DNA from: Brevibacterium sp. 'Marine'
GTDB lineage: Bacteria; Actinomycetota; Actinomycetes; Actinomycetales; Brevibacteriaceae
Direction: 5' to 3'
Assembly (NCBI RefSeq): GCF_012844365.1
Contig: NZ_CP051626.1
Span: forward strand, 1,736,001-1,800,000
DNA length: 64,000 nucleotides
Below the pieces are notes generated by a model, which worked only from the letters and a program-made list of their open reading frames with translations, made no database searches and was not told where the DNA came from. Position 1 is the stretch's first letter. Every line of letters starts with the position of its first letter. The position numbers and the translations under genes are program-made. Positions 45,277 to 54,381 of this stretch are shown in pieces.

Positions 45277-47202
45277 ATGCAGACACGACGAATCCGCCCG
45301 CGCACCGCTGCCGCAGGCCTGGGAGCCTGCGCCGCACTCGCGCTCTTCGCCCCGTTTCTCTCGCCCACGGAGGCGATCGCAGCAGACGTTCCGGCCGAGC
45401 TCTACGAAGGCCACGTCCAGGTCGACCGCGGCAAGGCCGCCGACCCGCAGAAGTTCACCGGTCAGGTCTTCGACGACGTCAATGAGAACTCGAAGCTCGA
45501 CGGTGATGAGGAGGGCGTCTCCGGCGTCGCGGTGAGCAATGGAGTCGACGTCGTCCTCACGGACGGAGGCGGACGCTACGAACTGCCCGTGCGAGAGAAC
45601 ATGACCGTCTCGATCACTCAGCCCTCAGGATGGCAGGTGCCCGTCGACGAGGACAAGATCGCACAGTTCAGCTACAACCATCTGCCGGACGGCTCCGGAG
45701 ACCTCGAGTTCGGAGGCATCGAACCGACCGGTGAGACACCGAAGGCCGTGAACTTTCCGATGATCGAGTCGCAGGCCTCGGCGCAGGACGACCAGAACTG
45801 CCCGATCGCCTCCGATACCCAGGCGTATGACACGACCGAGATGGGCTACGCCCGCGACGGTGCCGTCGGCGACCTCGCCGACCGCAGCGATTACGGGGCC
45901 TGCGGTGTGCTTCTGCTCGGCGACAACGTCGGTGACGACCTCAGCCTCAATGACGAACTGCGAGATATCTACTCGCAGATGAACGGCCCCGTGCGAGTGG
46001 CACCGGGCAACCACGATCAGGACTACGACGCGGTCGACGATTCGCACGCCCTCGATACCTTCCGCGACCAGTTCGGTCCCTCGTATTTCTCCTATGACGT
46101 CGGCAAGACCCACTTCGTCGTGCTCGACAGCATCGAGTACGAAGGCAAGGCGAACCGGAAGAAGTACAAGGAGAAGATCAGTCAGGAGCAGCTGACCTGG
46201 CTGGAGAACGATCTGAAGAACGTTCCGAAGAACGCTCAGGTCGTCATCGCCACCCACGCGCCCATCCTCACGCACAAAGACGTCGTCGTCGACAATGCGA
46301 AGGACTTCTACGACGTCATCGCCGACTACCCGAACGCGGTGACTGTCGGCGGGCACACGCATACTCAGGAGAACCTCGTGGCAGGTCAGACGCGGAAGGA
46401 ATGGGCCGCGGCCGGGATCGAGAAACTGCCGAATACACAGATCGTGGCCGGCGCCGTCTCCGGAGACTGGTACTCCGGCGGACTCAATGCCGACGGACTG
46501 CCGTACGCATTCACCCAAGATGCTTCGGAGCCGGGCGTGCTCACCCTCGAATACGACGGTGCTTCGCGCAGCGAACGCTACACCGTGCGAGGCGAGTCCG
46601 ATGATCACCAGCTGCTGCTCGGAGTGAATTCGCCCGAGTGGCGCGACTGGGCGCAGAAGGCACAGGAGTGGCAGGACGCGGACAGGGAAGGCGATGCCCC
46701 GGAGGCGGTGTCCGAACGCGTCGTCACCCGCGATGACCTCAAGCAGGGCGAGACCTGGCTGACCTCGAGCTTCCTCGCCGGAACCTCAGACGCCCGCGTG
46801 GAGGTCAGCTTCGACGGCAAGGCGCCGAAGCGGTCCGAGCACACTCAGCCGGGCAAGGGTGAAGCCTTGGCCAAGGGCTGGGAGTACACCGACCCGTACA
46901 CGGCCTCGCAGAACCTGCGGACGTCGGGCAATGTGGGCCAGTCGAGCTCGCATCTGTGGCGGACCGCGATCCCGTCGGACCTCGATCTGGGCACTCACAC
47001 CGCCGAGGTGACCGGAACCGATCGCTACGGTCGTGACTTCACCGAGTCGGTCCGGTTCACCGTGGTCGAGGATGAGGCCGCAGCGAAGACCGAATCGCAG
47101 AAGCTGCTGCGTCAGGACGGCTTCGATGCTCAGCAGAAGAAGGAAGTCCGGGATCCGTCGGGTCTCGACTCCGACGAGGCTCAGTCGGCACGCAACGACT
47201 GA
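45277..47202 (+). CDS. Secreted calcineurin-like metallophosphoesterase
   Basis: 641 residues. Signal peptide with Arg-rich n-region and likely cleavage after AIA (about residue 37). A B-type SdrD/carboxypeptidase-like N-domain (about 60-110, GQVFDDVNENSKLDGDE), then the phosphoesterase core: SDTQ, LLGDNVGDD, APGNHDQDYD, ATHAPI and GGHTHTQ supply the two-metal site. A C-terminal beta-domain follows (about 490-610). No sortase motif or membrane anchor, so released or wall-associated. Likely hydrolyses phosphate esters outside the cell; substrate unknown. ATG 45277 is set by AGGAG; the frame opens further upstream without a signal peptide. Confidence 0.88.
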   Translation: MQTRRIRPRTAAAGLGACAALALFAPFLSPTEAIAADVPAELYEGHVQVDRGKAADPQKFTGQVFDDVNENSKLDGDEEGVSGVAVSNGVDVVLTDGGGRYELPVRENMTVSITQPSGWQVPVDEDKIAQFSYNHLPDGSGDLEFGGIEPTGETPKAVNFPMIESQASAQDDQNCPIASDTQAYDTTEMGYARDGAVGDLADRSDYGACGVLLLGDNVGDDLSLNDELRDIYSQMNGPVRVAPGNHDQDYDAVDDSHALDTFRDQFGPSYFSYDVGKTHFVVLDSIEYEGKANRKKYKEKISQEQLTWLENDLKNVPKNAQVVIATHAPILTHKDVVVDNAKDFYDVIADYPNAVTVGGHTHTQENLVAGQTRKEWAAAGIEKLPNTQIVAGAVSGDWYSGGLNADGLPYAFTQDASEPGVLTLEYDGASRSERYTVRGESDDHQLLLGVNSPEWRDWAQKAQEWQDADREGDAPEAVSERVVTRDDLKQGETWLTSSFLAGTSDARVEVSFDGKAPKRSEHTQPGKGEALAKGWEYTDPYTASQNLRTSGNVGQSSSHLWRTAIPSDLDLGTHTAEVTGTDRYGRDFTESVRFTVVEDEAAAKTESQKLLRQDGFDAQQKKEVRDPSGLDSDEAQSARND

Positions 47203-47277
47203 GCGCTGAAGAAGGAGCTGCAGCTCAGCGCGGCAGACGGATGACGATGTCTGCGAGCTGCGGAGAACTGAGAGGAG

Positions 47278-47303
47278 CGGGGCCCGCCGAACGGCGGGCC
47301 CCG
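47278..47303. terminator. Terminator between phosphoesterase and P1 peptidase genes
   Basis: Perfect 12-bp GC stem (CGGGGCCCGCCG / CGGCGGGCCCCG), AA loop, followed by TCTCCGT. Sits between convergent genes; may act in both directions. Confidence 0.75.
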
Positions 47304-47312
47304 TCTCCGTGA

Positions 47313-48404
47313 TCAGAGCGCGGTGAACTTCGAGGTGAAGCCCGGTGCGATCTCGCTCAGCGTCGGCGGCTGTCCCCAGGCGCTGTCGACGGGGGTCGCC
47401 GAAGCATGGGCGTCGAGGATCGCCAAGCTCAGCGCATCGGCCGCCGCAGCGGAGATCATCACGAGCTCTCGGGTGGCGGCGTCACGATCGGAGGGCAGAT
47501 CCTGGGCTCCGGTGGCGATGCCGAAGACCGTATCGCCGTCGAAGAGAGTGTGCGAAGGCTGCACGGCTCGCGAGATGCCGGCGTGTGCTCCCGAGGCCAT
47601 CCGTGTGGTCTGGGCCGGATCGAGTCGCGCGTCGGTGGCGATGATCGCGATCGTCGTGTTCTTCGCCGAGGCAGCCGAGCTCGGTGGCGGTGCAGCGGGA
47701 AGTCCGTGGACCGTGGGCAGATCGAGGCCGACTGAGCGCAGCAGCGGGTCCAACCACAGACCGCCTGACGGTGTGCCGATCGTCCCCAGCGAATTCGCCG
47801 CGACAAGAGCCGCGACAGTGGTCCCGCTGGGCAGACGGACGGCGAAGGATCCGAGTCCACCCCGCAGGGTCTGAAGCCCGGACCGTGCTCCTGTGCCTGC
47901 CCCGATGCTGCCTCGGACCTCGCCCGTCTGTCCGGACAGTGCCGCTCGTGTCGCCTCGGTGCCTTCGTCCGGTCTCGGCGGCGCCACGGAACCTTTCCCG
48001 CGGCCGAGATCGTAGATCGCGGCCGCGGGAACGAGCGGAATGACCGTATCGGCCAGTCCGGGAGCGGGGAACCCGAGTCCCGCCTCGGCGAGGGTGTCGA
48101 CGACACCGGATACGGCGCCCAAGCCGAACGCGGATCCGCCGGTGAGGACGATGGCATCGGCACCGTAGGAGTGTGTTCCCGGCGCGATGACATCGGTCTC
48201 ACGGGTGGCGGGACCGCCGCCGCGGACATCGACGCCGATGGTCGACCCTGGTGGGGGCAGCACAGTGGTGATCCCGGTCAGACGGGTGTCGGTGAGTTCA
48301 CCGGCATGACCGAGGCGGATGCCGGGGATCTCGAGGATTCCGCGCCCGCGGACCGGGCCGGAGCATGCGTCCGAACCCGGCCTGCTGGCGGCATCCGGGG
48401 TCAT
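47313..48404 (-). CDS. P1 (DmpA/S58) family peptidase
   Basis: 363 residues, Ntn-hydrolase-fold aminopeptidase family that self-cleaves into two chains. Features: PGIRLGHA near the start, IVLTGGSAFGLGAVSGV, GSIGAGTGARSG and AANSLGTIGTPSGG; the probable self-cleavage nucleophile is a Thr in AKNTTIAIIATDAR. Its ATG overlaps the stop of the aminopeptidase P gene, so two peptidases are made from one transcript. Substrate unknown. Confidence 0.85.
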   Translation of the reverse strand: MTPDAASRPGSDACSGPVRGRGILEIPGIRLGHAGELTDTRLTGITTVLPPPGSTIGVDVRGGGPATRETDVIAPGTHSYGADAIVLTGGSAFGLGAVSGVVDTLAEAGLGFPAPGLADTVIPLVPAAAIYDLGRGKGSVAPPRPDEGTEATRAALSGQTGEVRGSIGAGTGARSGLQTLRGGLGSFAVRLPSGTTVAALVAANSLGTIGTPSGGLWLDPLLRSVGLDLPTVHGLPAAPPPSSAASAKNTTIAIIATDARLDPAQTTRMASGAHAGISRAVQPSHTLFDGDTVFGIATGAQDLPSDRDAATRELVMISAAAADALSLAILDAHASATPVDSAWGQPPTLSEIAPGFTSKFTAL

Positions 48405-49930
48405 CAGCGGTCCCGGTCCCGTCCCTGCACCCAGGCTTCGATCTCGGTTCGGGTGCGGGGGAAGTCGGCGGAGAGATTCTCCACTCCGTCGGCGGTGACG
48501 AGCACGTCGTCCTCGATGCGGACACCATTGCCGCGGAACTCCTCGGGCAGCAGCAGGTCGTCGGACTTGAAGTACAGTCCGGGTTCGATGGTGAAGATCA
48601 TTCCCGGCTCGATGGTGGCGTCCAGGTACATCTCCGCTCTCGCCTGCGCGCAGTCATGGACGTCGAGGCCGAGGTGGTGGCTGGTGCCGTGGACCATCCA
48701 CCGGCGGTGCTGCTGTCCTTCCGGCGACAGCGAAACGGCGGCGGAGACCGGCAGCACGCCGAACTCTTCGAGACGCGTCGCGATGACCTCCATGGCCGCC
48801 TCGTGGACCTCTCGGAACTTCACGGGACGGTCGGTGTGTTCGGCGGCCACGGCGAAGGCGGCGTCGGAGGCTTCGAGTACGGCATCGTAGATCTTCGCCT
48901 GCACCTGACTGAATGTTCCTGAGACGGGCAGGGTGCGTGTGATGTCCGCTGTGTAGAGCGAATCCGCTTCGGCTCCGGCGTCGACGAGGATGAGGTCACC
49001 GTCCCGGACCTGGCCGTCGTTGCGGATCCAGTGCAGTGTGCAGGCATTGTTGCCCGAGGCGGCGATCGTGTCATAGCCGACCCCGTTGCCGTCGGAGCGG
49101 GCAGCGGTTTCGAACGCGGTTTCGACGATTCGTTCTCCCCGGCGGTGTCCGAGTGCGGTCGGCAGCGATGCCACCACATTGTCGAATCCGGCTCGGGTGA
49201 TGGCGACGGCTTCGCGCAGCTGGGCGATCTCGTGGTCGTCCTTGATCAGGCGCAGCTCGGAGAGCATCTGGGCCAGTTCCGCATCTCCGGCCTCGGACGT
49301 CTCGAGATCGGCTTGGACCTGGGTGCGAGCGAGGTCGATGACTCCGTCGATGCGAGCATCGGCCTGACGGACGAGGCGGACGGAGATGGCACCGAGGTCT
49401 TTCGTGATGGCGTCATCGACGGTGGCGGAGTTCGCCGTGGCGATGCCGGTCATGAGGGACATGGCCTCGAGGTCGGCACGGGGTCCGACCCAATATTCGC
49501 CGTAGCGGGAATCGGAGAAGAACTCTTCGGTGTCGGCGCCGGCTCGAGGACGGAAGTACAGTGTCACGTCGTGGCCGTCGCCCTCGGGTTCGAAGACGAG
49601 AACGGCGTCGGGCTCGGAATCGGCCTCCAGGCCGGTGAGATGGATGAACGCGGAATGGGCGCGGAAACGGTAGTCGGTGTCGTTCGAGCGGACCTTGAGT
49701 CCGCCGGCGGGGACGACGAGCCGCTCACCGGGGAAGGCTGCCGAGACGGCGTCCCGGCGTGCCGGGGTGAAACCGGCGGCGGCGAGAGCCTCGGCATTGA
49801 GAGGTGTGCGATCCCAACCGGAGGCGACGAAGTCGCGGAAGGCGGTGGAATTCGGTCGATGCGAGCGATTGTTCACGCGGTCTGCGAGGTCCTGTGTCGA
49901 GTCTGGGAGTTCTGAATTGTGCTCTGTCAT
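48404..49930 (-). CDS. Xaa-Pro aminopeptidase (aminopeptidase P family, M24B)
   Basis: 508 residues. N-terminal AMP_N domain (about 50-190) and C-terminal pita-bread metallopeptidase. Metal ligands: Asp in LVDAGAE, Asp in TADITRT, His in GTSHHLGLD, Glu in FTIEPGLY, Glu in GVRIEDDVLV. Removes N-terminal residues before proline. A TAGACT hexamer ends 6 nt before the ATG, so a leaderless transcript. Divergent from the PHP gene; followed by the P1 peptidase with a 4-nt overlap. Confidence 0.92.
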   Translation of the reverse strand: MTEHNSELPDSTQDLADRVNNRSHRPNSTAFRDFVASGWDRTPLNAEALAAAGFTPARRDAVSAAFPGERLVVPAGGLKVRSNDTDYRFRAHSAFIHLTGLEADSEPDAVLVFEPEGDGHDVTLYFRPRAGADTEEFFSDSRYGEYWVGPRADLEAMSLMTGIATANSATVDDAITKDLGAISVRLVRQADARIDGVIDLARTQVQADLETSEAGDAELAQMLSELRLIKDDHEIAQLREAVAITRAGFDNVVASLPTALGHRRGERIVETAFETAARSDGNGVGYDTIAASGNNACTLHWIRNDGQVRDGDLILVDAGAEADSLYTADITRTLPVSGTFSQVQAKIYDAVLEASDAAFAVAAEHTDRPVKFREVHEAAMEVIATRLEEFGVLPVSAAVSLSPEGQQHRRWMVHGTSHHLGLDVHDCAQARAEMYLDATIEPGMIFTIEPGLYFKSDDLLLPEEFRGNGVRIEDDVLVTADGVENLSADFPRTRTEIEAWVQGRDRDR

Positions 49931-49936
49931 GCGGCC

Positions 49937-49942
49937 AGTCTA
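49937..49942 (-). promoter_or_regulatory. -10 element (TAGACT) of the peptidase operon
   Basis: Minus-strand TAGACT, 6 nt before the aminopeptidase P ATG; leaderless arrangement. Confidence 0.5.
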
Positions 49943-49996
49943 GACGGGTGGAGTGACATGGAGTGCACATGTGGAAGTCGGAACGACAGATGCAGA

Positions 49997-50002
49997 TACA
50001 CT
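49997..50002 (+). promoter_or_regulatory. -10 element (TACACT) of the PHP gene
   Basis: TACACT ends 6 nt before the ATG at 50009; leaderless arrangement, no ribosome-binding site. Confidence 0.45.
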
Positions 50003-50008
50003 GTGACC

Positions 50009-50866
50009 ATGGTCATCGATCTCCATGTGCACACCGCATTCTCGGACGGGACCCAGACTCCTTCCGAACTCATCTCAGAAGCCTCGATGGAGGGCATCGA
50101 CGTCGTCGGACTCACCGACCACGACACCACCGCCGGTTGGACCCTTGCCGAAGATGCTGCCCGCGTCTACGGGCTCGGACTGGTGCGGGGAATGGAGATC
50201 TCCTGCCGCTACGAGGGCATCAGCGTGCACCTTCTGTCGTACCTGCACGACCCGTACGACACGGGTCTGGCCGAAGTCGTGCAGGAGACGAGGCGGGCCC
50301 GCCTCGACCGCACACACCTCATCATCGAACGATTGGCCGAAGACTATCCGATCGATATGGATGCGGTGCTCTCGGTCTCCGGCGAAGACGCCACGATCGG
50401 ACGTCCGCATATCGCCGATGCGCTGGTGGCAGCCGGTGTCGTCGAAACTCGCACCGAAGCGTTCTCGTCGATTCTGTCCAGCCAGGGAAAATACCATGTG
50501 TCTCTGCCGACGATCGACCCGATCACTGCGATCGGACTCATTCGCGAAGCCGGGGGAGTCTCGGTCTTCGCTCACCCGCGCGCGGCCATGCGCGGCCGGG
50601 TGGTCCCTGATTCGGCGATCACCGATTTCATCGCCGCAGGCCTCGACGGACTCGAGGTCGACCACCGGGACAATCCTCCGCAGGAGCGCGAAGCGATGCG
50701 GCGGCTGGCGCATGAGCATGACCTCATCATCACCGGCTCGAGCGACTACCACGGCACGGGCAAACCCAATCGTCTCGGCGAGCACGTCACCTCCGACCAT
50801 ATGCTCGCAAAGCTGCTCGAACGCGCCGCGTCACGGCCTGGTGGGGTCGACTACATCCAAGGCTGA
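50009..50866 (+). CDS. PHP-domain phosphoesterase (YciV/RnaAM-like)
   Basis: 285 residues. PHP metal motifs: DLHVHTAFSDG (4-14), GLTDHDT, ME-I (EISCRYEGISVHLL), FAHPRAA and GSSDYHGTGK, the trinuclear-metal set. Related proteins are 3',5'-nucleoside bisphosphate phosphatases or 5'-3' exoribonucleases on short RNA. The longer frame upstream is excluded by the canonical MVIDLHVHT start and the leaderless promoter. Confidence 0.9.
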   Translation: MVIDLHVHTAFSDGTQTPSELISEASMEGIDVVGLTDHDTTAGWTLAEDAARVYGLGLVRGMEISCRYEGISVHLLSYLHDPYDTGLAEVVQETRRARLDRTHLIIERLAEDYPIDMDAVLSVSGEDATIGRPHIADALVAAGVVETRTEAFSSILSSQGKYHVSLPTIDPITAIGLIREAGGVSVFAHPRAAMRGRVVPDSAITDFIAAGLDGLEVDHRDNPPQEREAMRRLAHEHDLIITGSSDYHGTGKPNRLGEHVTSDHMLAKLLERAASRPGGVDYIQG

Positions 50867-50945
50867 GCCCATACGACAGACCGGCCACGAGCGCGAGAAG
50901 TCCGACAGACTGGAAGACGAGCAGGACCGGCGCCGCATCGACATC

Positions 50946-50981
50946 GACGAGGGGCCCGACCACGCGGTCGGGCCCCTCGTC
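50946..50981. terminator. Strong bidirectional hairpin between PHP and DEAD-box genes
   Basis: Perfect 16-bp stem (GACGAGGGGCCCGACC / GGTCGGGCCCCTCGTC) with ACGC loop, between convergent genes (stops at 50866 and 51019). No T tract, but the stem is very stable. Confidence 0.75.
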
Positions 50982-51018
50982 GGGGTTGTGCGGGGACTCG
51001 GTCTCGCCCGCGCACAGT

Positions 51019-52551
51019 TCAGTCCTCGCTGGAGTCGGCGGACGCCGGGCCGCCCTGACCCGACTGTCCGCCCTGCGCACGGTTGACCGGCTTGCCGCCG
51101 CGGGTGCGGCGACGATTGCGCTGGCGACGCGGTTTGCGGCCGTCCTCACCAGCTGCCGACGAGGCGTCACGACGTTCGGATGAGCCGCCTCGGCGAGAGT
51201 CGGAACGGCTGCGGCCGGATCCGCGACGGTCGGATCCGCGGCCCTTGCGTTCTCCGGTGGACTTCTCGTCCTCTGCATCGGAGTGCTGGCGCGGCAGGCG
51301 GCCCTTGGTGCCCTTCGGGATTCCGAAGTCGGAGAAGAAATGCGGGGACGTCGAGTAGGTTTCGGCGGGTTCGTCGAAATCGAGTCCGAGGGCCTTGTTG
51401 ATCAGTCGCCAGCGGGGCATGTCATCCCAGTCGACCAGAGTCATGGCGACACCGGAATTGCCGGCCCGACCGGTGCGGCCGATGCGATGGACGTAGGTCT
51501 TCTCATCCTCGGGGCACTGGTAGTTCACGACATGGGTCACATCGTCGATGTCGATACCGCGGGCGGCGACATCCGTGGCCACGAGCACGTCGACCTTTCC
51601 TTCGCGGAAGGACTTCAGGGCCTTCTCGCGCTGTGACTGGCCGAGGTCCCCGTGGAGGGCCTTGACCGCGAAGCCGCGATCTTCGAGCTCGGCGGCGAGC
51701 TTGTCGGCGGTGCGTTTGGTGCGGGTGAAGATGATCGTGCGACCGCGGCCCTCGGCCTGGAGCATGCGGGCGACGAGCTCGGACTTGTCCATCGAATGGG
51801 CACGATAGACGAACTGTGTCGTGTTCTTGCCCGTCAGCGACAGATCCTCATGATCCTGAGCGCGGATATGGGTGGGCTGATTCATATAGCGGCGGGCCAG
51901 GGTGATGACCGCGCCAGGCATGGTGGCGGAGAACAGCATCGTCTGACGGTGCGCGGGCACCGCGTTGATGATCTTCTCCACATCCGGCAGGAAGCCGAGG
52001 TCGAGCATCTCATCGGCTTCGTCGAGGACGACGGTGCGGACGCGGTGGAGCTTGAGGATCCTGCGGCCATAGAGGTCGAGGAGGCGGCCGGGGGTGCCGA
52101 CGACGACGTCGACGCCGGACTTCAGCCGGTTGATCTGCGGATCGAAGTCCATGCCGCCGTAGATGGTCATGATATCGATATCGCGCTGCACCGAAGCGGT
52201 GACGAGATCGGCCGCGACCTGCTTGGCCAACTCACGGGTGGGGACGACGACGAGGGCCTGCGGCAGCCGCGGCTCCTTGGCATCGCCCACGCTGTCGGGA
52301 GTCGAGTCGGGGTCGGAGGTGACCGACGAGTCCTCAGTCTTGCCGACGACGCGCTGGAGCAGGGGGATGCCGAATCCCAAGGTCTTCCCGGTGCCTGTCT
52401 TCGCCTGCCCGATGATGTCGGCTCCCGACAGTGCCACGGGCAGCGTCAGCGCCTGAATGGGGAAGGGGTGGGTGATTCCTGCCGAGGCCAGCGAGGCCAC
52501 GATCGGTCCGGCGACTCCCAGTTCCGCGAAATCCGCTTCCGTCTCCGCCAT
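51019..52551 (-). CDS. DEAD-box RNA helicase (RhlE-like)
   Basis: 510 residues. Q-motif THPFPIQ (about 27-33), motif I AKTGTGKT (50-57), PTRELA, TPGRLLD, DEAD (177-180), SAT (208-210), and HRIGRTGRAG. An acidic Ser/Asp insert (about 71-94) sits after motif I, and the C-terminal ~80 residues are Arg/Gly/Ser-rich (RNA-binding, disordered). Unwinds RNA in ribosome assembly or decay. ATG 52551 after AAAGGAG is chosen over an upstream ATG. Matches Rv3211 (rhlE) at the start of the conserved block. Confidence 0.93.
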   Translation of the reverse strand: MAETEADFAELGVAGPIVASLASAGITHPFPIQALTLPVALSGADIIGQAKTGTGKTLGFGIPLLQRVVGKTEDSSVTSDPDSTPDSVGDAKEPRLPQALVVVPTRELAKQVAADLVTASVQRDIDIMTIYGGMDFDPQINRLKSGVDVVVGTPGRLLDLYGRRILKLHRVRTVVLDEADEMLDLGFLPDVEKIINAVPAHRQTMLFSATMPGAVITLARRYMNQPTHIRAQDHEDLSLTGKNTTQFVYRAHSMDKSELVARMLQAEGRGRTIIFTRTKRTADKLAAELEDRGFAVKALHGDLGQSQREKALKSFREGKVDVLVATDVAARGIDIDDVTHVVNYQCPEDEKTYVHRIGRTGRAGNSGVAMTLVDWDDMPRWRLINKALGLDFDEPAETYSTSPHFFSDFGIPKGTKGRLPRQHSDAEDEKSTGERKGRGSDRRGSGRSRSDSRRGGSSERRDASSAAGEDGRKPRRQRNRRRTRGGKPVNRAQGGQSGQGGPASADSSED

Positions 52552-52599
52552 ATTCCAAACTCCTTTTAGCGCGTCTGCGCTTGTCATGGTGCGAACCGG

Positions 52600-52605
52600 T
52601 AGTCT
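52600..52605 (+). promoter_or_regulatory. -10 element (TAGTCT) of the ferritin-fold gene
   Basis: TAGTCT ends 6 nt before the ATG at 52612; leaderless arrangement. Confidence 0.5.
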
Positions 52606-52611
52606 TGAACC

Positions 52612-53244
52612 ATGCCCGATTCTGTCCCATTGGCCGGTAATGATGCTGCAACGCTCGCGCTTGTCGCGTTCGGCGAGCTGACCGGTTTCGAACGTATGGC
52701 CACAAACGCGACGACCGCAGCGGATCTGGATGACAAGGTCATCCTGGCGCGGCTGGCCTCTCAGTCATTCGCGAACTTCGAACAGCTCTCACAGCACATC
52801 GATCAGATGGGCCAGGATGTGATCGAGCTCTGTCAGCATTTCGAACCGACCTTCAGCACTCTGGCTGAAAGGACTCGTCCTCGCGACTGGTACGAAAGCC
52901 TCATGAAGGGTTTCGTCTTCGACGGAATCATGAATGATTTCTACCGCACGGCGGTGGACGAACTCGCGGAGCCCGGATACAGCCTGGCTATTGCAATTCT
53001 CGATGATACACGTGCCAGCGAATATGCGCGCAATCGTCTGACCACCGAAGTGGCCGTCGACACACAGTTGGCCTCACGATTGGCGCTGTGGGGGCGCAAG
53101 CTCGTCGCTGAGACCCTGGGCCGGGCCCGCAGTCTGCTCACCGACCCGTTCCTCGGGCTCGACGAAGATCTCGTCGTCGAACTGATCCCGGCGGTGACGT
53201 CGAACCATTCGAAGCGGATGTCGGCGCTCGGCCTCGTCGCCTGA
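52612..53244 (+). CDS. Ferritin-like fold protein (MiaE_2-type)
   Basis: 210 residues, mostly helical. Resembles the actinobacterial ferritin-fold family annotated after tRNA-2-methylthio-isopentenyladenosine hydroxylase; ELCQHFEP (about 80-87) recalls an E-x-x-H element, but a full diiron ligand set is not obvious, so enzymatic activity is doubtful. Between rhlE-like and DUF3107/TetR genes, the same neighbourhood as Rv3210c. Leaderless promoter upstream, hairpin downstream. Confidence 0.75.
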   Translation: MPDSVPLAGNDAATLALVAFGELTGFERMATNATTAADLDDKVILARLASQSFANFEQLSQHIDQMGQDVIELCQHFEPTFSTLAERTRPRDWYESLMKGFVFDGIMNDFYRTAVDELAEPGYSLAIAILDDTRASEYARNRLTTEVAVDTQLASRLALWGRKLVAETLGRARSLLTDPFLGLDEDLVVELIPAVTSNHSKRMSALGLVA

Positions 53245-53277
53245 CTCCACATTCCGACACCGGCTTCCACGGCGGAC

Positions 53278-53316
53278 GCAGCAGGACCCCGGCCAGGATG
53301 ACCGGGGCCCTGCTGC
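53278..53316. terminator. Bidirectional terminator between ferritin-fold and DUF3107 genes
   Basis: 15-bp stem with one mismatch (GCAGCAGG-A-CCCCGG paired with CCGGGG-C-CCTGCTGC), 9-nt loop, between convergent stops at 53244 and 53333. Confidence 0.7.
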
Positions 53317-53332
53317 TGTTCAGGCGTGCAAC

Positions 53333-53554
53333 TCAGGCGCTGAAGCCCACGCGACGCGACGTCTCGGCACCGATCTCGAGGTAGCCGAGCGAAGCGGAGG
53401 GAACGAAGACCTGACGGCCCTTCGTGTCGGTGAAGGTCAGCAGTCCCTCGGACTGGATCTTCTCTTCGATGCGGGCGACGAGTGCCTTCGCATCCTCATC
53501 CGTTTCGACGATGATCTCACGCTGGGTCTGCTTGACGCCGATCTTGATTTCCAT
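53333..53554 (-). CDS. DUF3107 family small protein (Rv3208A/TB9.4-like)
   Basis: 73 residues: MEIKIGVKQTQREIIVET, then GLLTFTDTKGRQVFVPSAS and LGYLEIG. Actinobacteria-specific, function unknown. AAGGAG 7 nt before the ATG. 120 nt downstream of the TetR gene, same strand, as with Rv3208/Rv3208A. Confidence 0.9.
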   Translation of the reverse strand: MEIKIGVKQTQREIIVETDEDAKALVARIEEKIQSEGLLTFTDTKGRQVFVPSASLGYLEIGAETSRRVGFSA

Positions 53555-53674
53555 GGTGCTCCTTGTGCCGATGCTCGGTGACCGATGACGGATTGGACTG
53601 TGTTCAGCTTAACGTCCGCAGGCAGGGGTTTCTTCCCTGCGGATTCCGCTGAGGGCTGAGGGGCGGGTGGGAAC

Positions 53675-54268
53675 TCAGCGTTCGGCGAACGACCGCAGAC
53701 CGCCCCAACTCATCTGGGTGAGCAGTTCGACGGCCGTGTCGACGTCGATACCGCGCTGTGAGTCGATCTGCTTGACGACGACCTCAGCGGTGCCGATGAG
53801 AGCCCGACACAGCAGCTGCGCCTCATCGTCGCTGAGGCGGGCGAAGTTCTTCAGCGCCGAGACGACGCGTGTCGCCGAACTCTCACGCAGCGCGCGCAGC
53901 TTCTGCTCGGCCTTCGGCTCGTAGACATCCGAATTGAAGATGATGACGAACTCCTCGCGGTGTGAGACCACGAAGTCGAAATAGGCACGGTAGGTCGCGT
54001 GGATCTGCTCATGCGGATCGGTGGTCGACCCCAGAGCCTCGGCCAGACGGGAGTCGAGGTGCGCCGCCGAGGAATCGATGAGAGCCAGGTAGAGGTCCTG
54101 CTTGGAATCGAAGTGCTGATAGAGCACGGGCTTGGACACACCGGCAGCCTCGGCGATCATGTCCATCGAAGTCGTCCGATATCCACGGGTGGCGAAAACG
54201 GAGCGTGCGACACCCACCAATTGGTCGCGGCGCTGGTCACGGGGCAATCTCTGTTGTGGACTCGACAT
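53675..54268 (-). CDS. TetR/AcrR family transcriptional regulator
   Basis: 197 residues. N-terminal HTH (about 15-60, VFATRGYRTTSMDMIAEAAG, VSKPVLYQHFDSKQDLYLAL) and a ligand-type C-terminal domain (about 75-195). Counterpart of Rv3208. A TAGCAT hexamer ends 6 nt before the ATG (leaderless). Divergent from adnA, 113 bp apart; target unknown. Confidence 0.9.
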   Translation of the reverse strand: MSSPQQRLPRDQRRDQLVGVARSVFATRGYRTTSMDMIAEAAGVSKPVLYQHFDSKQDLYLALIDSSAAHLDSRLAEALGSTTDPHEQIHATYRAYFDFVVSHREEFVIIFNSDVYEPKAEQKLRALRESSATRVVSALKNFARLSDDEAQLLCRALIGTAEVVVKQIDSQRGIDVDTAVELLTQMSWGGLRSFAER

Positions 54269-54274
54269 TCTTCA

Positions 54275-54280
54275 ATGCTA
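54275..54280 (-). promoter_or_regulatory. -10 element (TAGCAT) of the TetR gene
   Basis: Minus-strand TAGCAT, 6 nt before the ATG at 54268; leaderless arrangement. Confidence 0.45.
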
Positions 54281-54381
54281 CGCGAAGTCGGGCCGTGCTC
54301 CGGGCATCCGCGCTGACTTCGACGACGCGCCGGTTCCGGTCTCGGAATTCTCATGTCAGTCGGCCGTGATGGAATACGAGT